From contig NZ_BSTR01000019.1 of NCBI RefSeq assembly GCF_030269645.1, positions 1 to 64,000 of the forward strand: a stretch of DNA of 64,000 nt, read 5' to 3'. Below are positions 16,490 to 24,736 of this stretch, piece by piece; the stretch's first letter is position 1, and each line of letters begins with the position of its first letter. The notes beneath the pieces were generated by a model. The model made no database searches. It saw nothing but the letters and a program-made list of their open reading frames with translations, and was not told where the DNA came from. Made by a program: the position numbers and the translations under genes. The DNA comes from Actinokineospora sp. NBRC 105648. Lineage in GTDB: Bacteria > Actinomycetota > Actinomycetes > Mycobacteriales > Pseudonocardiaceae.

Positions 16490-17452
16490 TCAGCCGGTGT
16501 AGGGCCGGACGCTGGCGATCACCTTGTCCGAGATCTCGGCGGGCAGTGCGTCCGAGACCCCTTGATCCATGTACATCATGAACAGAGCCGTGCTGGACCC
16601 GTTCTTGAAGGCCACCGCGGTGAACAGGATGGTGGGTGATCCGCAGTCTCCGGGCTCGGTGACGGTCATGGTCGCGGTAGCGATGACGGCCGCGAGTTTC
16701 CCGCCCGCGACCTTTGTCGGTGCGGCGGGGCTGAGGGCCACCGGTGCCTTCGACCCGTCCTTGTTCAGCGCTGCGGCGTCGGCGAAGATCTTCACCCCGT
16801 TTGCCGCGGCCTGCTCCGGCGTCGCGCCCCCGGCCGTGACGAAGCCGGCGTGTCCTCGGTAGGAGCCGCGTGAGTTGGGGCAGGCCTCTGGCTTGTACGT
16901 GGTCACCCCGTGCATCACCGCCGACGGCTTACCGGCGTTGTCCTCGAAGCCGACGATCGTCCCGGGCGTCTCGATCTCCCAGTCCTTCGGGACGTCGTAG
17001 GCGACCTGCTCCTTGTACGACAGCACGCCCTGCCAGCCTGCCGTCACCGGCGGCACCGTGATGTCCTCGACGTCGGTCGGGGTGCTGGAGGTGGACGGCG
17101 GTCGACTCGACGTGGTCGGCCTGCGCGCGGTCGTGCGGGTGCTGGTCGTCGTGGTCGGCGCTTCCTCGGTGCTGCTCGGGCCTGCGATCGGGGTCGAGTC
17201 GTCGCGGTTGACCAGGAGGACCGTCGCGGTCACGCCGATCGCGACGACCACGAGTGCGACCAGCGCGACGATCAGCGGCGTCCGGTTGCGCGGCGGCGGC
17301 TGGGGCGGGCCGTACATGCCGAAGCCCTGGTACCCGCCCGGGGGCGGCTGCTGCTGTCCCGGCGGCTGGTAGGCGACCGGTTGCCCGGTCAGCGGGTCCA
17401 CTTGGTACTGCGGCGAGGGCTCCTGCCAGTACGGACCTCCTGGGTTGCTCAT
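16490..17452 (-). CDS. Single-pass membrane protein with Pro-rich cytoplasmic N-terminus
   Basis: A 320-residue protein. Residues 1-55 are Pro/Gln/Gly/Tyr-rich and probably cytoplasmic. A hydrophobic helix (PLIVALVALVVVAIGVTATVL, about 59-79, in two halves) is followed by a Thr/Ser-rich linker to about 130 and a C-terminal globular domain with YKEQVAYDVPKDWEIETP and the ending KVIASVRPYTG. The layout and the Y-x-V-P-x-x-W element recur in the proteins at 18255-19016 and 19036-19755, so these are distant paralogs on the cell surface. Function is unknown. Its ATG overlaps the stop of the HAD gene as ATGA, so the pair is translationally coupled. The 3' end faces repeat copy B. Confidence 0.8.
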   Translation of the reverse strand: MSNPGGPYWQEPSPQYQVDPLTGQPVAYQPPGQQQPPPGGYQGFGMYGPPQPPPRNRTPLIVALVALVVVAIGVTATVLLVNRDDSTPIAGPSSTEEAPTTTTSTRTTARRPTTSSRPPSTSSTPTDVEDITVPPVTAGWQGVLSYKEQVAYDVPKDWEIETPGTIVGFEDNAGKPSAVMHGVTTYKPEACPNSRGSYRGHAGFVTAGGATPEQAAANGVKIFADAAALNKDGSKAPVALSPAAPTKVAGGKLAAVIATATMTVTEPGDCGSPTILFTAVAFKNGSSTALFMMYMDQGVSDALPAEISDKVIASVRPYTG

Positions 17453-18213
17453 GCGCGAGACGGTAGTTGGTCCCCTCCGCCGCGCACGTCGGAACCCGTG
17501 CATCCGAGCAGCGCGGCCAGTACGGCGGCGGTGTCGGACAGGTCGGTGAGGACCAGGTGCGCGCCGGAGTCGGCCAGCTCGGCGGCGCTGTGCCGCCCGG
17601 TCGCCACGCCGACGGCGACCGCGCCGTGGTGCAGGGCCGCGGTGACGTCGTGCGGGGTGTCGCCGATGACCACGACCGAACCCGGGGCGAACCGCGCGCC
17701 GTACTTCGCCTCGGCCGCGCGGATGGCGGCCGACACCAGCTCGTGCCGGTCGGTGGAGAGCGAGCCGTAGCCGCCGACCGAGAGGTCGAGGTAGTGCTCG
17801 AGGCCGAACGGCGCCAGCTTGTAGTCGGCCAGCTGCGGCAGGTTCCCGGTGACCAGGGACTGCACCACGTCGGCCCGCTCGTCGAGCGCCCGCAGGATCG
17901 CCGCGGCCCCCGGCAGCGCGCGGCCCAGCTCGGGCAGCTCCGGGCGGGCGGCGGCGGCGATCGCGACCAGCTCGGCGAACATCCGCTCGACGTGGTCCTC
18001 GGTCCACTCGACCCCGTGCGCCTCGAGCACCTCGACCGCGATCGACCGCTCGGTGCGCCCCGGGAAGGCGGGCACGTGCGCCAGCTCGACACCGAGCACC
18101 GCGAGCGCCACCTGGTCGTACCACAGCTTGCCCAGGCCGCTGTAGTCGACGAGGGTCAGGTCGATGTCCCAGAGCACGAGCGTGGACGGCGGGGGCGGGG
18201 TTCGTTCGGTCAC
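17449..18213 (-). CDS. HAD-family phosphatase
   Basis: A 254-residue haloacid-dehalogenase hydrolase. Motif I is DIDLTLVD with the nucleophile Asp and acid/base Asp, motif II SLVTGN, a motif III Lys in AEAKYG, and motif IV VVIGDTPHDV. The cap inserted after motif I (about 25-100) is of the phosphoglycolate-phosphatase/beta-phosphoglucomutase kind. The substrate is unknown. The GTG at 18213 is the first in frame. Overlap with the downstream surface-protein gene links the two in one operon, an odd pairing of cytosolic phosphatase and envelope protein. Confidence 0.88.
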   Translation of the reverse strand: MTERTPPPPSTLVLWDIDLTLVDYSGLGKLWYDQVALAVLGVELAHVPAFPGRTERSIAVEVLEAHGVEWTEDHVERMFAELVAIAAAARPELPELGRALPGAAAILRALDERADVVQSLVTGNLPQLADYKLAPFGLEHYLDLSVGGYGSLSTDRHELVSAAIRAAEAKYGARFAPGSVVVIGDTPHDVTAALHHGAVAVGVATGRHSAAELADSGAHLVLTDLSDTAAVLAALLGCTGSDVRGGGDQLPSRA

Positions 18214-18254
18214 CCGGCCATGGTGGCACGGCGCGCCGACGTTCCCGGTCGGTC

Positions 18255-19016
18255 TCAGCCCGCGGGCCGGGCGCTGGCCGCGATCGCGGCCAGGTCGTCC
18301 TGGTCGGGCGGCGGCGGGGTGTCCGGGCCGCCGGCCATGTCGCCGTTGACCAGCAGCAGGCGCAGCTCGCCGTCGATGTCGAGCAGCACCACGATGATCT
18401 TGCCCTGGGCCGCCAGGCAGGTGTCGCCGGTGGTGGTGACGGTGGCCTCCACCTGGGTGCCGACCGCGCGCTTGCCGCCGGTCTCGCGGCTGATCCGCTT
18501 GGGTGTGCCGACGACCACGTCGACGCCGCTGCCGCTGCCGTAGAACTCGGTGCCGAACGCCCTGGCCAGATCGGTGGCCCGCTGGTTGATCTCGCCGCGC
18601 GGCACGGTGCCGCTGCCCACCACGCCGCGGCTGTAGACCTTGTCGCCGCAGCGGTACTCGGTCAGGCCCGCGAGGTGGTCGATGCTGACGTCGGGGACGC
18701 TCTTGAGCTTGACCGGGTCGGTGCCGTCGACCCAGGCGTCGGGCACCTCGTACTGGATCTTGGCCGGGTCGTTGGCGATCGTCCGCCCGGCGGGGGCGCG
18801 CGAGGTGGTCGTAGTCGTAGTCGTGGTTGTCAGCCCGGTCGTGGTCGTGGGCTGCCCCTCGGGCGTGCCGCCCCGGTTGAGCAGCAAGATCGTGACCACG
18901 GCGGCGACGATGAGCACCAGCGCCACCACCGCGATGACGACAACCCGGCCCCCGCCGCGCTTGGGCGGCGGCTGGTACACGCCGAAACCCTGGTACTCCC
19001 CGCCCGGGTAGGTCAC
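18255..19016 (-). CDS. Single-pass surface protein, Thr-rich linker (paralog group)
   Basis: A 253-residue protein. The cytoplasmic tail MTYPGGEYQGFGVYQPPP resembles that of the gene at 16490-17452. A membrane helix (VVVIAVVALVLIVAAVVTIL, about 25-44) and a run of threonines (TTTTGLTTTTTTTTT) follow. The C-terminal domain has IQYEVPDAWVDG and the terminal SARPAG. Two cysteines (YRCGDK and GDTCLA) may form a disulfide outside the cell. Function is not recognised. It precedes the HAD gene by about 40 bases on the same strand. Confidence 0.78.
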   Translation of the reverse strand: MTYPGGEYQGFGVYQPPPKRGGGRVVVIAVVALVLIVAAVVTILLLNRGGTPEGQPTTTTGLTTTTTTTTTSRAPAGRTIANDPAKIQYEVPDAWVDGTDPVKLKSVPDVSIDHLAGLTEYRCGDKVYSRGVVGSGTVPRGEINQRATDLARAFGTEFYGSGSGVDVVVGTPKRISRETGGKRAVGTQVEATVTTTGDTCLAAQGKIIVVLLDIDGELRLLLVNGDMAGGPDTPPPPDQDDLAAIAASARPAG

Positions 19017-19035
19017 CGGCCGGACAGTACCGGTC

Positions 19036-19755
19036 TCAGCCCAGCGGCCGGACGCTGTCGGTCATGGTGCGCAGGTCCTCGCCGGAGGCCAGCGGCGCCC
19101 GGTCGGTGCCGCGCGGCTCGGTGTCGGCGCCCAGCACGACCACCGCGGTGCCGGTCGGGGTGGCCAGCGCGACGACGGTGACCGTGCCCCGGGTGCTGGC
19201 GCAGCGGTCGGCCACGTCGTCGGCGGTGGCCTCGGCGTCGGCCCGGACCACCGCGCCGCGCAGCCCGTCGCGCACCACCGGCGTGGGCCGGGACAGGGTT
19301 ACCCGCGCGGTCTGGCTGCCGTCGCTGTACTGGTCGGCGGCGATCGCCGCGGCCAGTTCGGCGGCCGCGGTGGCGGGCTCGCCCTCGGCCGTGCCGCTGC
19401 CGCTGAAGGCCCGGCCGTACTCCGCGCCCTGGCACAGGTAGGTGCCGAAGTCGGCGAGGTGGCCCAGTTCGACGCCGTTGGAGGACTCCAGCGTCTCCTC
19501 CTCCGGGGCCAGCGCCCAGCCCGGCGGCACCTCGTAGCGCAGGCCCGCCGCGGTGTCGTCGACCACCTGCCAGCCGGGGGTGCGGGGCGTGCCGGGGGAG
19601 GCCGAGCGGGTCTTGGTGGGCGCCACCGCGGTCGCGGGCGGGGTCCCGGCGTCGTCCGAGCCGGTGACCAGCAGCGCGACGGCGGTCAGCAGCCCGGTCA
19701 CGGCCACGAGCGAGATCGCGGTGACGGCGGCTCGCGGGGTGCGCACCCGGGGCAC
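19036..19755 (-). CDS. Single-pass surface protein (paralog group)
   Basis: A 239-residue paralog of the two preceding envelope proteins. The short basic N-terminus VPRVRTPRAA leads into a membrane helix (VTAISLVAVTGLLTAVALLV). A Thr/Pro linker and a domain with LRYEVPPGWALAPEEE, cysteines in YLCQG and DRCAS, and the ending MTDSVRPLG follow. The GTG at 19755 was chosen because it puts a short basic tail before the helix, as in its neighbours; a GTG at 19809 would add 18 residues. It ends 19 bases before the next gene, so the four genes 19755 to 16490 may be one transcript. Confidence 0.72.
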   Translation of the reverse strand: MPRVRTPRAAVTAISLVAVTGLLTAVALLVTGSDDAGTPPATAVAPTKTRSASPGTPRTPGWQVVDDTAAGLRYEVPPGWALAPEEETLESSNGVELGHLADFGTYLCQGAEYGRAFSGSGTAEGEPATAAAELAAAIAADQYSDGSQTARVTLSRPTPVVRDGLRGAVVRADAEATADDVADRCASTRGTVTVVALATPTGTAVVVLGADTEPRGTDRAPLASGEDLRTMTDSVRPLG

Positions 19756-19799
19756 GGTAGACCAACGCCGGTGCCGGGGCGCCGACCCCCGGCGAGGGC

Positions 19800-19850
19800 A
19801 ATTCAACACCTGTTGACTTCGCCGGGGCAGCGGTCTAGCTTAATTCAACA
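19800..19850 (+). promoter_or_regulatory. Promoter with overlapping operator repeats
   Basis: TTGACT (19813-19818) and TAGCTT (19836-19841) are separated by 17 bases and form a plausible sigma-70-type promoter for the membrane gene at 19883. The perfect palindrome TCAACA-CC-TGTTGA (19803-19816) overlaps the -35. AATTCAACA occurs at 19800-19808 and again at 19842-19850, exactly 42 bp apart (four helical turns), bracketing the promoter. A repressor binding both sites is the natural reading. Confidence 0.6.
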
Positions 19851-19882
19851 GTCGATGAATCCTGCTGAACGGAAGTGCCCCG

Positions 19883-20869
19883 ATGCCCGGTCCCCAGCGG
19901 CCCGCCGCCCTCGTCCTGGCCCTCTCGGTCCTCGGCGCGGTGGTCGCCGCCGTCCTCGGCCTGCTGACCTTCGGCACGCAGGCCAGCGCCCGTCCCGACG
20001 GCGTCCCGCTCGCCGTCTCCGCCCCCGACGCGATGCGCCCGGTCGTCGACCGGATCGCCGCGCACGGGGAGGGTGCCGTCGCCTGGCGCGTCGAGACCCC
20101 GGCCGCCGCCCGCCAGGCGCTCGCCGACAAGGACGTCTACGGCGTCCTCGAACTCACCCCCGCGGGTGCGACGGTCGTGCTGTCCGGCGCGATCAACCCG
20201 CAGGGAACCCAAGTGGCGCAACAAGTCCTGACCGCGGCGGCCGCGGCTGGGGGCGGCCGGGTCGACACCGTCACGCTCAACCCGGTCTCGACCGCGGGCC
20301 GCACCGCACCGCTGGCGGCGAGCGCGCTGCTGTGGATCGCGGGCCTCGTCGGCGGGGCGGGCCTGGTGGTGCTCGGCGCCCGCCTCGGGCTCCGGGCCGA
20401 CCGCCGCCACCGCCTGGCCGCGGTCGCCGGGGTCAGCGTGACCGGTGTCGCCGTGGTGGCCGGGCTGTTCGCGCTGTGGGACTCGACCCTGCCGCTGACC
20501 GCCTCGGTGCTCGGGTACCTGCTGTTGATCGCGGTGGCCTTCAGTTCCCTGCAGGCCGCCCTCCTGCGGCTGCTCGGCGTGCGCGCGATGGCCCTGCTCG
20601 GCCCGCTCTACCTGATGGCACCCGCGGTGGCGGGCCAGGTGCCGGAGATGCTGGACCCGGTCTACCGCGCGGTGCTGTGGTCGTGGACGCCGTTCCGGTT
20701 CGCCACCGAGGGATTGCGCAGCCTGCTCCAGGGCACGTCCTCGGCCCCGGACGTCACCACGGGGGTGATCGTCCTCGGCTCGATCGCGCTGGCAGGCGTG
20801 GCCGTGCTGGTCGTACCGGCCCGCACCGCGGCCCCGACCGAGGCGGCCGAACCAATACTCGTCGGATGA
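19883..20869 (+). CDS. ABC-2/YhgE-Pip-like membrane protein
   Basis: A 328-residue membrane protein. A first helix (ALVLALSVLGAVVAAVLGLL) precedes an extracytoplasmic domain of about 120 residues containing ETPAAARQALADKDVYGVLE, the substrate-free domain seen in YhgE/Pip and ABC-2 permease-like proteins. Five further helices follow (about 137-310). No ATPase gene is adjacent, so it may work alone or with a distant partner; exporting role is inference. The ATG at 19883 has GGAAG upstream. The promoter region carries repeated operator-like sites. Confidence 0.72.
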   Translation: MPGPQRPAALVLALSVLGAVVAAVLGLLTFGTQASARPDGVPLAVSAPDAMRPVVDRIAAHGEGAVAWRVETPAAARQALADKDVYGVLELTPAGATVVLSGAINPQGTQVAQQVLTAAAAAGGGRVDTVTLNPVSTAGRTAPLAASALLWIAGLVGGAGLVVLGARLGLRADRRHRLAAVAGVSVTGVAVVAGLFALWDSTLPLTASVLGYLLLIAVAFSSLQAALLRLLGVRAMALLGPLYLMAPAVAGQVPEMLDPVYRAVLWSWTPFRFATEGLRSLLQGTSSAPDVTTGVIVLGSIALAGVAVLVVPARTAAPTEAAEPILVG

Positions 20870-20973
20870 TCCACTGCCTAGACCCTGGACAGACGCGGCC
20901 GCGCTGCTGATAGTTGTATCCCTCGCGACCGCTGCGCACCGGCGGTCCGCCGATACGCAACGGGAGCACGCCC

Positions 20974-21888
20974 ATGCCCGCGCCGACCGACAAGGGCACC
21001 ACCCGCGACCTGGCGCGGATCTTGCGCACCGGGTCGTTCGCGGAGGCGCTCGACGCGGCGATCACGGTCCGCGGTCTGACCCTGGACCGGTTGCGCTACC
21101 ACCTCGCCGGTCGGGGGATCGACGTCAGCGTGGCGACGCTGAGCTACTGGCGGCGGGACCGGCGGCGCCCGGAGCGGGCCGAGTCGCTGCGCGCGGTCGA
21201 GGCCCTGGAGGTGCTGCTCGGGCTGCCGCGCTCGTCGCTGATCACCCTGCTGGGCCCGCCCCGCCCGCGCGGGCGCTGGATGAACCGGACGGACGCCATC
21301 GACCCCCTCGCCGGTGCGGGCGCGGACCTGCTCACCCGCTTCGAGGACCCCGACGAGGGGCGCTACGGGCTGATCTCGGCGCACGACGTCTTCACGGTGC
21401 GCGCGGACCGCGCCGAGCGCGGGGTCCGCTCCCGGGTGGTGCTGCGCGCCGAGCAGGGGCGGGTCACCCGCTTCCTGGCCAAGTACCGCTCCGACGACCC
21501 GGAGTTCCCGCCGGAGCTGATCGACGTCCGGTTCTGCCGGACCGGCCGGGTGCTCTCCGACGACCGGACCGGGCTGATCGTCGCCGAGCTGCTGCTCGAC
21601 CGGCCGCTGCGGACCGGGGAGCACGCGGTGGTCGAGTACGAGATCTCGGGCAGGCCCGGCCCGCCGGTCGAGTTCTACTACCGGCAGTTCACCGAGCCGA
21701 TCGCCGAGTACAGCCAGCAGGTCCAGTTCGAGGGGACGCCGCCGGTGGAGTGCCACGGCTTCCGGCGCGACGACCTCGAGCAGCCCGAGCAGGCCACCGA
21801 CCCGCTGCCGGTCGGGCCGTCGCGGGCGAGCTGCCTGGTCGGGGTGAACCTCAGCCCGGGCGTGGTGGGCACCCGTTGGCGCTGGTGA
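20974..21888 (+). CDS. HTH protein with uncharacterised C-terminal domain
   Basis: A 304-residue protein. Residues about 10-90 look like an XRE-type helix-turn-helix (AITVRGLTLDRLRYHLAGRG, VSVATLSYWRRDRRRPER, VEALEVLLGLP). The remaining 200 residues are a beta-rich domain I do not recognise (HDVFTVRADRAERG, GLIVAELLLDRPLRTGEHAV, FYYRQFTEPIAEY). ATG at 20974 has GGGAG about seven bases upstream; the in-frame GTG/TTG region from 20914 is less likely. It could be a regulator that senses something through the C-terminal domain. Confidence 0.75.
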   Translation: MPAPTDKGTTRDLARILRTGSFAEALDAAITVRGLTLDRLRYHLAGRGIDVSVATLSYWRRDRRRPERAESLRAVEALEVLLGLPRSSLITLLGPPRPRGRWMNRTDAIDPLAGAGADLLTRFEDPDEGRYGLISAHDVFTVRADRAERGVRSRVVLRAEQGRVTRFLAKYRSDDPEFPPELIDVRFCRTGRVLSDDRTGLIVAELLLDRPLRTGEHAVVEYEISGRPGPPVEFYYRQFTEPIAEYSQQVQFEGTPPVECHGFRRDDLEQPEQATDPLPVGPSRASCLVGVNLSPGVVGTRWRW

Positions 21889-22120
21889 GGCACCCGGCGG
21901 GCGCCGCCAGTTCTTAACAGAGTCCACATCGTGGAACATTCTGTTCACCGTCTTACCGGCTTGCATTAGCCCCTTCTGGGTTTTACGACGAATTATTCTT
22001 GACAGACTTTAGCTGTCCGTAATCGGGCCTTCGCTGTTTCATTGCCTCCCCGCCTATTGGGGGTCATTCTTTCGGGCGTCACCCTGTCGTGACTTCGGTT
22101 ATGTCCGAAAGGCGCCCTGC

Positions 22121-24253
22121 ATGAGAGCCCTGATCCCTCTGTCCGTCTCCGCCGCGGTCGTCGCGGCGGCGGCGGTCGTCCTCGTCCAAGGTCCGGCCAC
22201 CGCGGCGAACAGCTCCACCTGTTCGCTGCGGCAGCCGGTGTCCGAGAAGTCCGAGACGCCCACGAGCTGCGTGGCCGCGGACGTGTCCCTCGACCGGCTG
22301 CCCGCGGTGGGCGAGTCGGCCACCGTCACCGTCACCATCCGGTCCCAGGTCGACCTCGACCAGGCGAACCTGGCCGTCCGGCTGCCCGACACGCTCAAGC
22401 TCGCCACCGGCGACAGCGGCCTGTCCCAGCCGCGCGTCGTCGGCCTGTCCCAGCTCGCCGAGCAGCGGTTCGCCCTCTCGACCAAGGGCCGCACGCTGAA
22501 GTTCGGCGTCACGGCGCTCGCCGCCGGTCCCGCGCACATCGAGGCCGACGTGACCAGCGCCGACCAGCCCGCCACCGACCGGTCCGCGCACGGCTTCGCC
22601 ACGCTCACCGTCGGCGGCAAGGCGGGGACTTCCCGCGCGGGCGTCACCGGCACTGACTCGGCCGTCGTGACCCGTTCGGCGCCCCCCGCAGCGCTGGCCA
22701 CCACCGCCGCGGCGGGCCAGATCTGCGCCAAGGGCGCGTTCCAGTACGCCGATGCCAAGGGTGCCTGGAAGCCGGGCCGCACAGTCACCGCCAAGGTCGT
22801 GGGCAAGACCACGTCCGCGGCGACCGCGCAGTACTACGCCACCGGCCTGACCGGCTCCGACGGCGCCTACTCGGTCTGCTTCACCTCGCCGGTCACCACG
22901 ATGTACCAGGTGTGGGTGGAGTTCTCCACCGACTCCGCGCTCTGGCGGGTCACCAACAACGCGGGCACCTCGGTCTACACCGCGACCACCGCGGCCAAGA
23001 CCAACGTCGCGGGCGGCACTGACGCCGCGTTCGGCACCACCGCGCCGACCAGCGCGAACATGCGCGGCTGGCACGCCTACGACACGGTGAACAAGCTGTG
23101 GGGCATCCACGGCACCAGCCCGTGCTGGACCACCCGCGAGACCTCGAACTGCCAGCGCAAGCTCACCATCCACTGGCAGCCGGGCAGCACCGACGGCACC
23201 TACTTCCAGAACGGTGTGCCGGTCGCCCAGCGCTACGTCGCGCTCGCCGACGCCGACCCGGACTCCGAGCACCTGGTGCTGCACGAGTCCGGCCACGCCC
23301 TGATGGACATGCTCTACGCGGGCTGGTGGCCGACCAGCGACTGCCCGAGCCCGCACTACCTGCACGCCCGCACCGGCAGCAGCTGCGCCTGGACCGAGGG
23401 CTTCGCCAACGCCATCGCCGGCTACACCATGGGCGACGGGATGTTCTACTGGGCCGACGGCTCCGGCATGGACCTGATGACCACCAAGTGGTTCAACTCG
23501 GCCCAGCCCGCCGGGCGCACCAACGTGGAGAACGGCGACCAGGTCGAGTGCCGGGTCGCGGGCGCCACGATCGACCTGTGGCGCAAGGTCGACGGCGGGC
23601 CGACCCGCACGTTCGCCAGCATGATCGCCAACTCGTCCAGCTCGTACAAGGAGTGGTTCACCGTCGACCGCGCCTCGGCCGGGCTCGACGTCTCCTCGGC
23701 CACCCGTGACCTGGTGTACACCCACACGATCGACTACCGCACCAGCACGACCACCCCGCCCACCACGACCGTGCCGCCCACGACCACCCCGCCCGGGTCC
23801 TCGATCGTGGCCAACGGCGGGTTCGAGAGCGGCACGACCGGCTGGACGGTCACCGGCGGCTCGGTGGGCCAGTTCACCTACTACCCGGCCCAGGCGGGCA
23901 GCTGGTACGCCTGGCTCGGCGGCAATGGGCAGGCCAACACCGACACGGTCAGCCAGTCGGTGACCATCCCGGCGACGGCGGGCACCGCGACCCTGTCGTA
24001 CTACCTGCGGGTGGGCACGGCCGAGACCGAGAGCACCGCCTACGACACGCTCAAGGTCCAGGTCGTCAGTGGCAGCACGGCCACGACGCTCAAGACCTAC
24101 AGCAACGTCGACGCCAACACCGGCTACGTCAAGCGCACGCTCGACGTGAGCGGCTACCGCGGCAAGACGGTGACGCTGAAGTTCCTCAGCGTGGAGGACG
24201 CCAGCCTGCAGACCGACTTCCTGGTCGACACGGTGGCGATCACCACCTCGTGA
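22121..24253 (+). CDS. Secreted HExxH metallopeptidase with C-terminal jelly-roll domain
   Basis: A 710-residue exported protein. The signal peptide covers residues 1-29 (helix PLSVSAAVVAAAAVVLV, cleavage near ATAA-NS). A beta-rich region with paired cysteines follows, then a zinc-peptidase core with HESGH (His388, Glu389, His392) and a third-ligand candidate Glu426 in WTEGFAN, a gluzincin-like arrangement. A Thr/Pro linker (about 545-562) leads to a C-terminal beta-sandwich typical of carbohydrate- or surface-binding modules (NGGFESGTTGWTVTGG ... DFLVDTVAI). It probably degrades extracellular protein. The 230-bp upstream region is AT-rich with TTGACA at about 22000, a likely promoter, and otherwise empty. 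Confidence 0.88.
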   Translation: MRALIPLSVSAAVVAAAAVVLVQGPATAANSSTCSLRQPVSEKSETPTSCVAADVSLDRLPAVGESATVTVTIRSQVDLDQANLAVRLPDTLKLATGDSGLSQPRVVGLSQLAEQRFALSTKGRTLKFGVTALAAGPAHIEADVTSADQPATDRSAHGFATLTVGGKAGTSRAGVTGTDSAVVTRSAPPAALATTAAAGQICAKGAFQYADAKGAWKPGRTVTAKVVGKTTSAATAQYYATGLTGSDGAYSVCFTSPVTTMYQVWVEFSTDSALWRVTNNAGTSVYTATTAAKTNVAGGTDAAFGTTAPTSANMRGWHAYDTVNKLWGIHGTSPCWTTRETSNCQRKLTIHWQPGSTDGTYFQNGVPVAQRYVALADADPDSEHLVLHESGHALMDMLYAGWWPTSDCPSPHYLHARTGSSCAWTEGFANAIAGYTMGDGMFYWADGSGMDLMTTKWFNSAQPAGRTNVENGDQVECRVAGATIDLWRKVDGGPTRTFASMIANSSSSYKEWFTVDRASAGLDVSSATRDLVYTHTIDYRTSTTTPPTTTVPPTTTPPGSSIVANGGFESGTTGWTVTGGSVGQFTYYPAQAGSWYAWLGGNGQANTDTVSQSVTIPATAGTATLSYYLRVGTAETESTAYDTLKVQVVSGSTATTLKTYSNVDANTGYVKRTLDVSGYRGKTVTLKFLSVEDASLQTDFLVDTVAITTS

Positions 24254-24256
24254 TCC

Positions 24257-24300
24257 CCGAGGGCGGCCGAGCACCGTGCCCGGTGCTCGGCCGCCCTCGG
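24257..24300. terminator. Bidirectional terminator, 20-bp perfect stem
   Basis: The arms CCGAGGGCGGCCGAGCACCG (24257-24276) and its exact complement (24281-24300) enclose a TGCC tetraloop. It starts four bases after the peptidase stop and ends two bases before the stop of the convergent YjbQ gene. Confidence 0.92.
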
Positions 24301-24301
24301 T

Positions 24302-24712
24302 TCAGCCGCTCAGGTAGCTCAACCGGACGCGCCGCACCGGGTTGTCGACGTTGGTGTCCACCAGGCACACCGACTGCCAGGTGCCCAGCGCCATCCGGCC
24401 GTCGAGCACCGGCACGCTCGCGTGCGGCGGCAGCAGCGCGGGCAGCACGTGGTCGCGGCCGTGGCCGGGTGAACCGTGCCGGTGCCGCCACCGCGCGTCC
24501 GCCGGGAGCAGCTCCCGCAGGGCGGTGAGCAGGTCGTCGTCGCTGCCCGCCCCGGTCTCGATCACCGCGATCCCGGCCGTGGCGTGCGGCACCCACAGGT
24601 GCAGCAGCCCGTCGGTGGCGTCGGCCTCGGTCAGGAACCGCTCGCACCGACCGGTCAGGTCGACCACGACCTCCCGGTCGCCCGTCTCGATCTCGATCTC
24701 CTCGCTGTGCAC
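24302..24712 (-). CDS. YjbQ family (UPF0047) protein
   Basis: A 136-residue small protein of the YjbQ family. Family hallmarks are HATAGIAVIETGAGSDDDLL, the GSPGHGRDHVLPALL histidines that form the presumed active site, and DGRMALGTWQSVCLVD. Members trimerise and show weak thiamine-phosphate synthase activity; their real role is unsettled. The GTG at 24712 gives VHSEEIEIETGDREVVVD, the standard start. It diverges from the PLP enzyme gene at 24737, leaving only 24 bases, so the promoters must overlap the coding ends. Confidence 0.9.
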   Translation of the reverse strand: MHSEEIEIETGDREVVVDLTGRCERFLTEADATDGLLHLWVPHATAGIAVIETGAGSDDDLLTALRELLPADARWRHRHGSPGHGRDHVLPALLPPHASVPVLDGRMALGTWQSVCLVDTNVDNPVRRVRLSYLSG

Positions 24713-24736
24713 GTCCACCACCGTAGGGTCGGGGGT

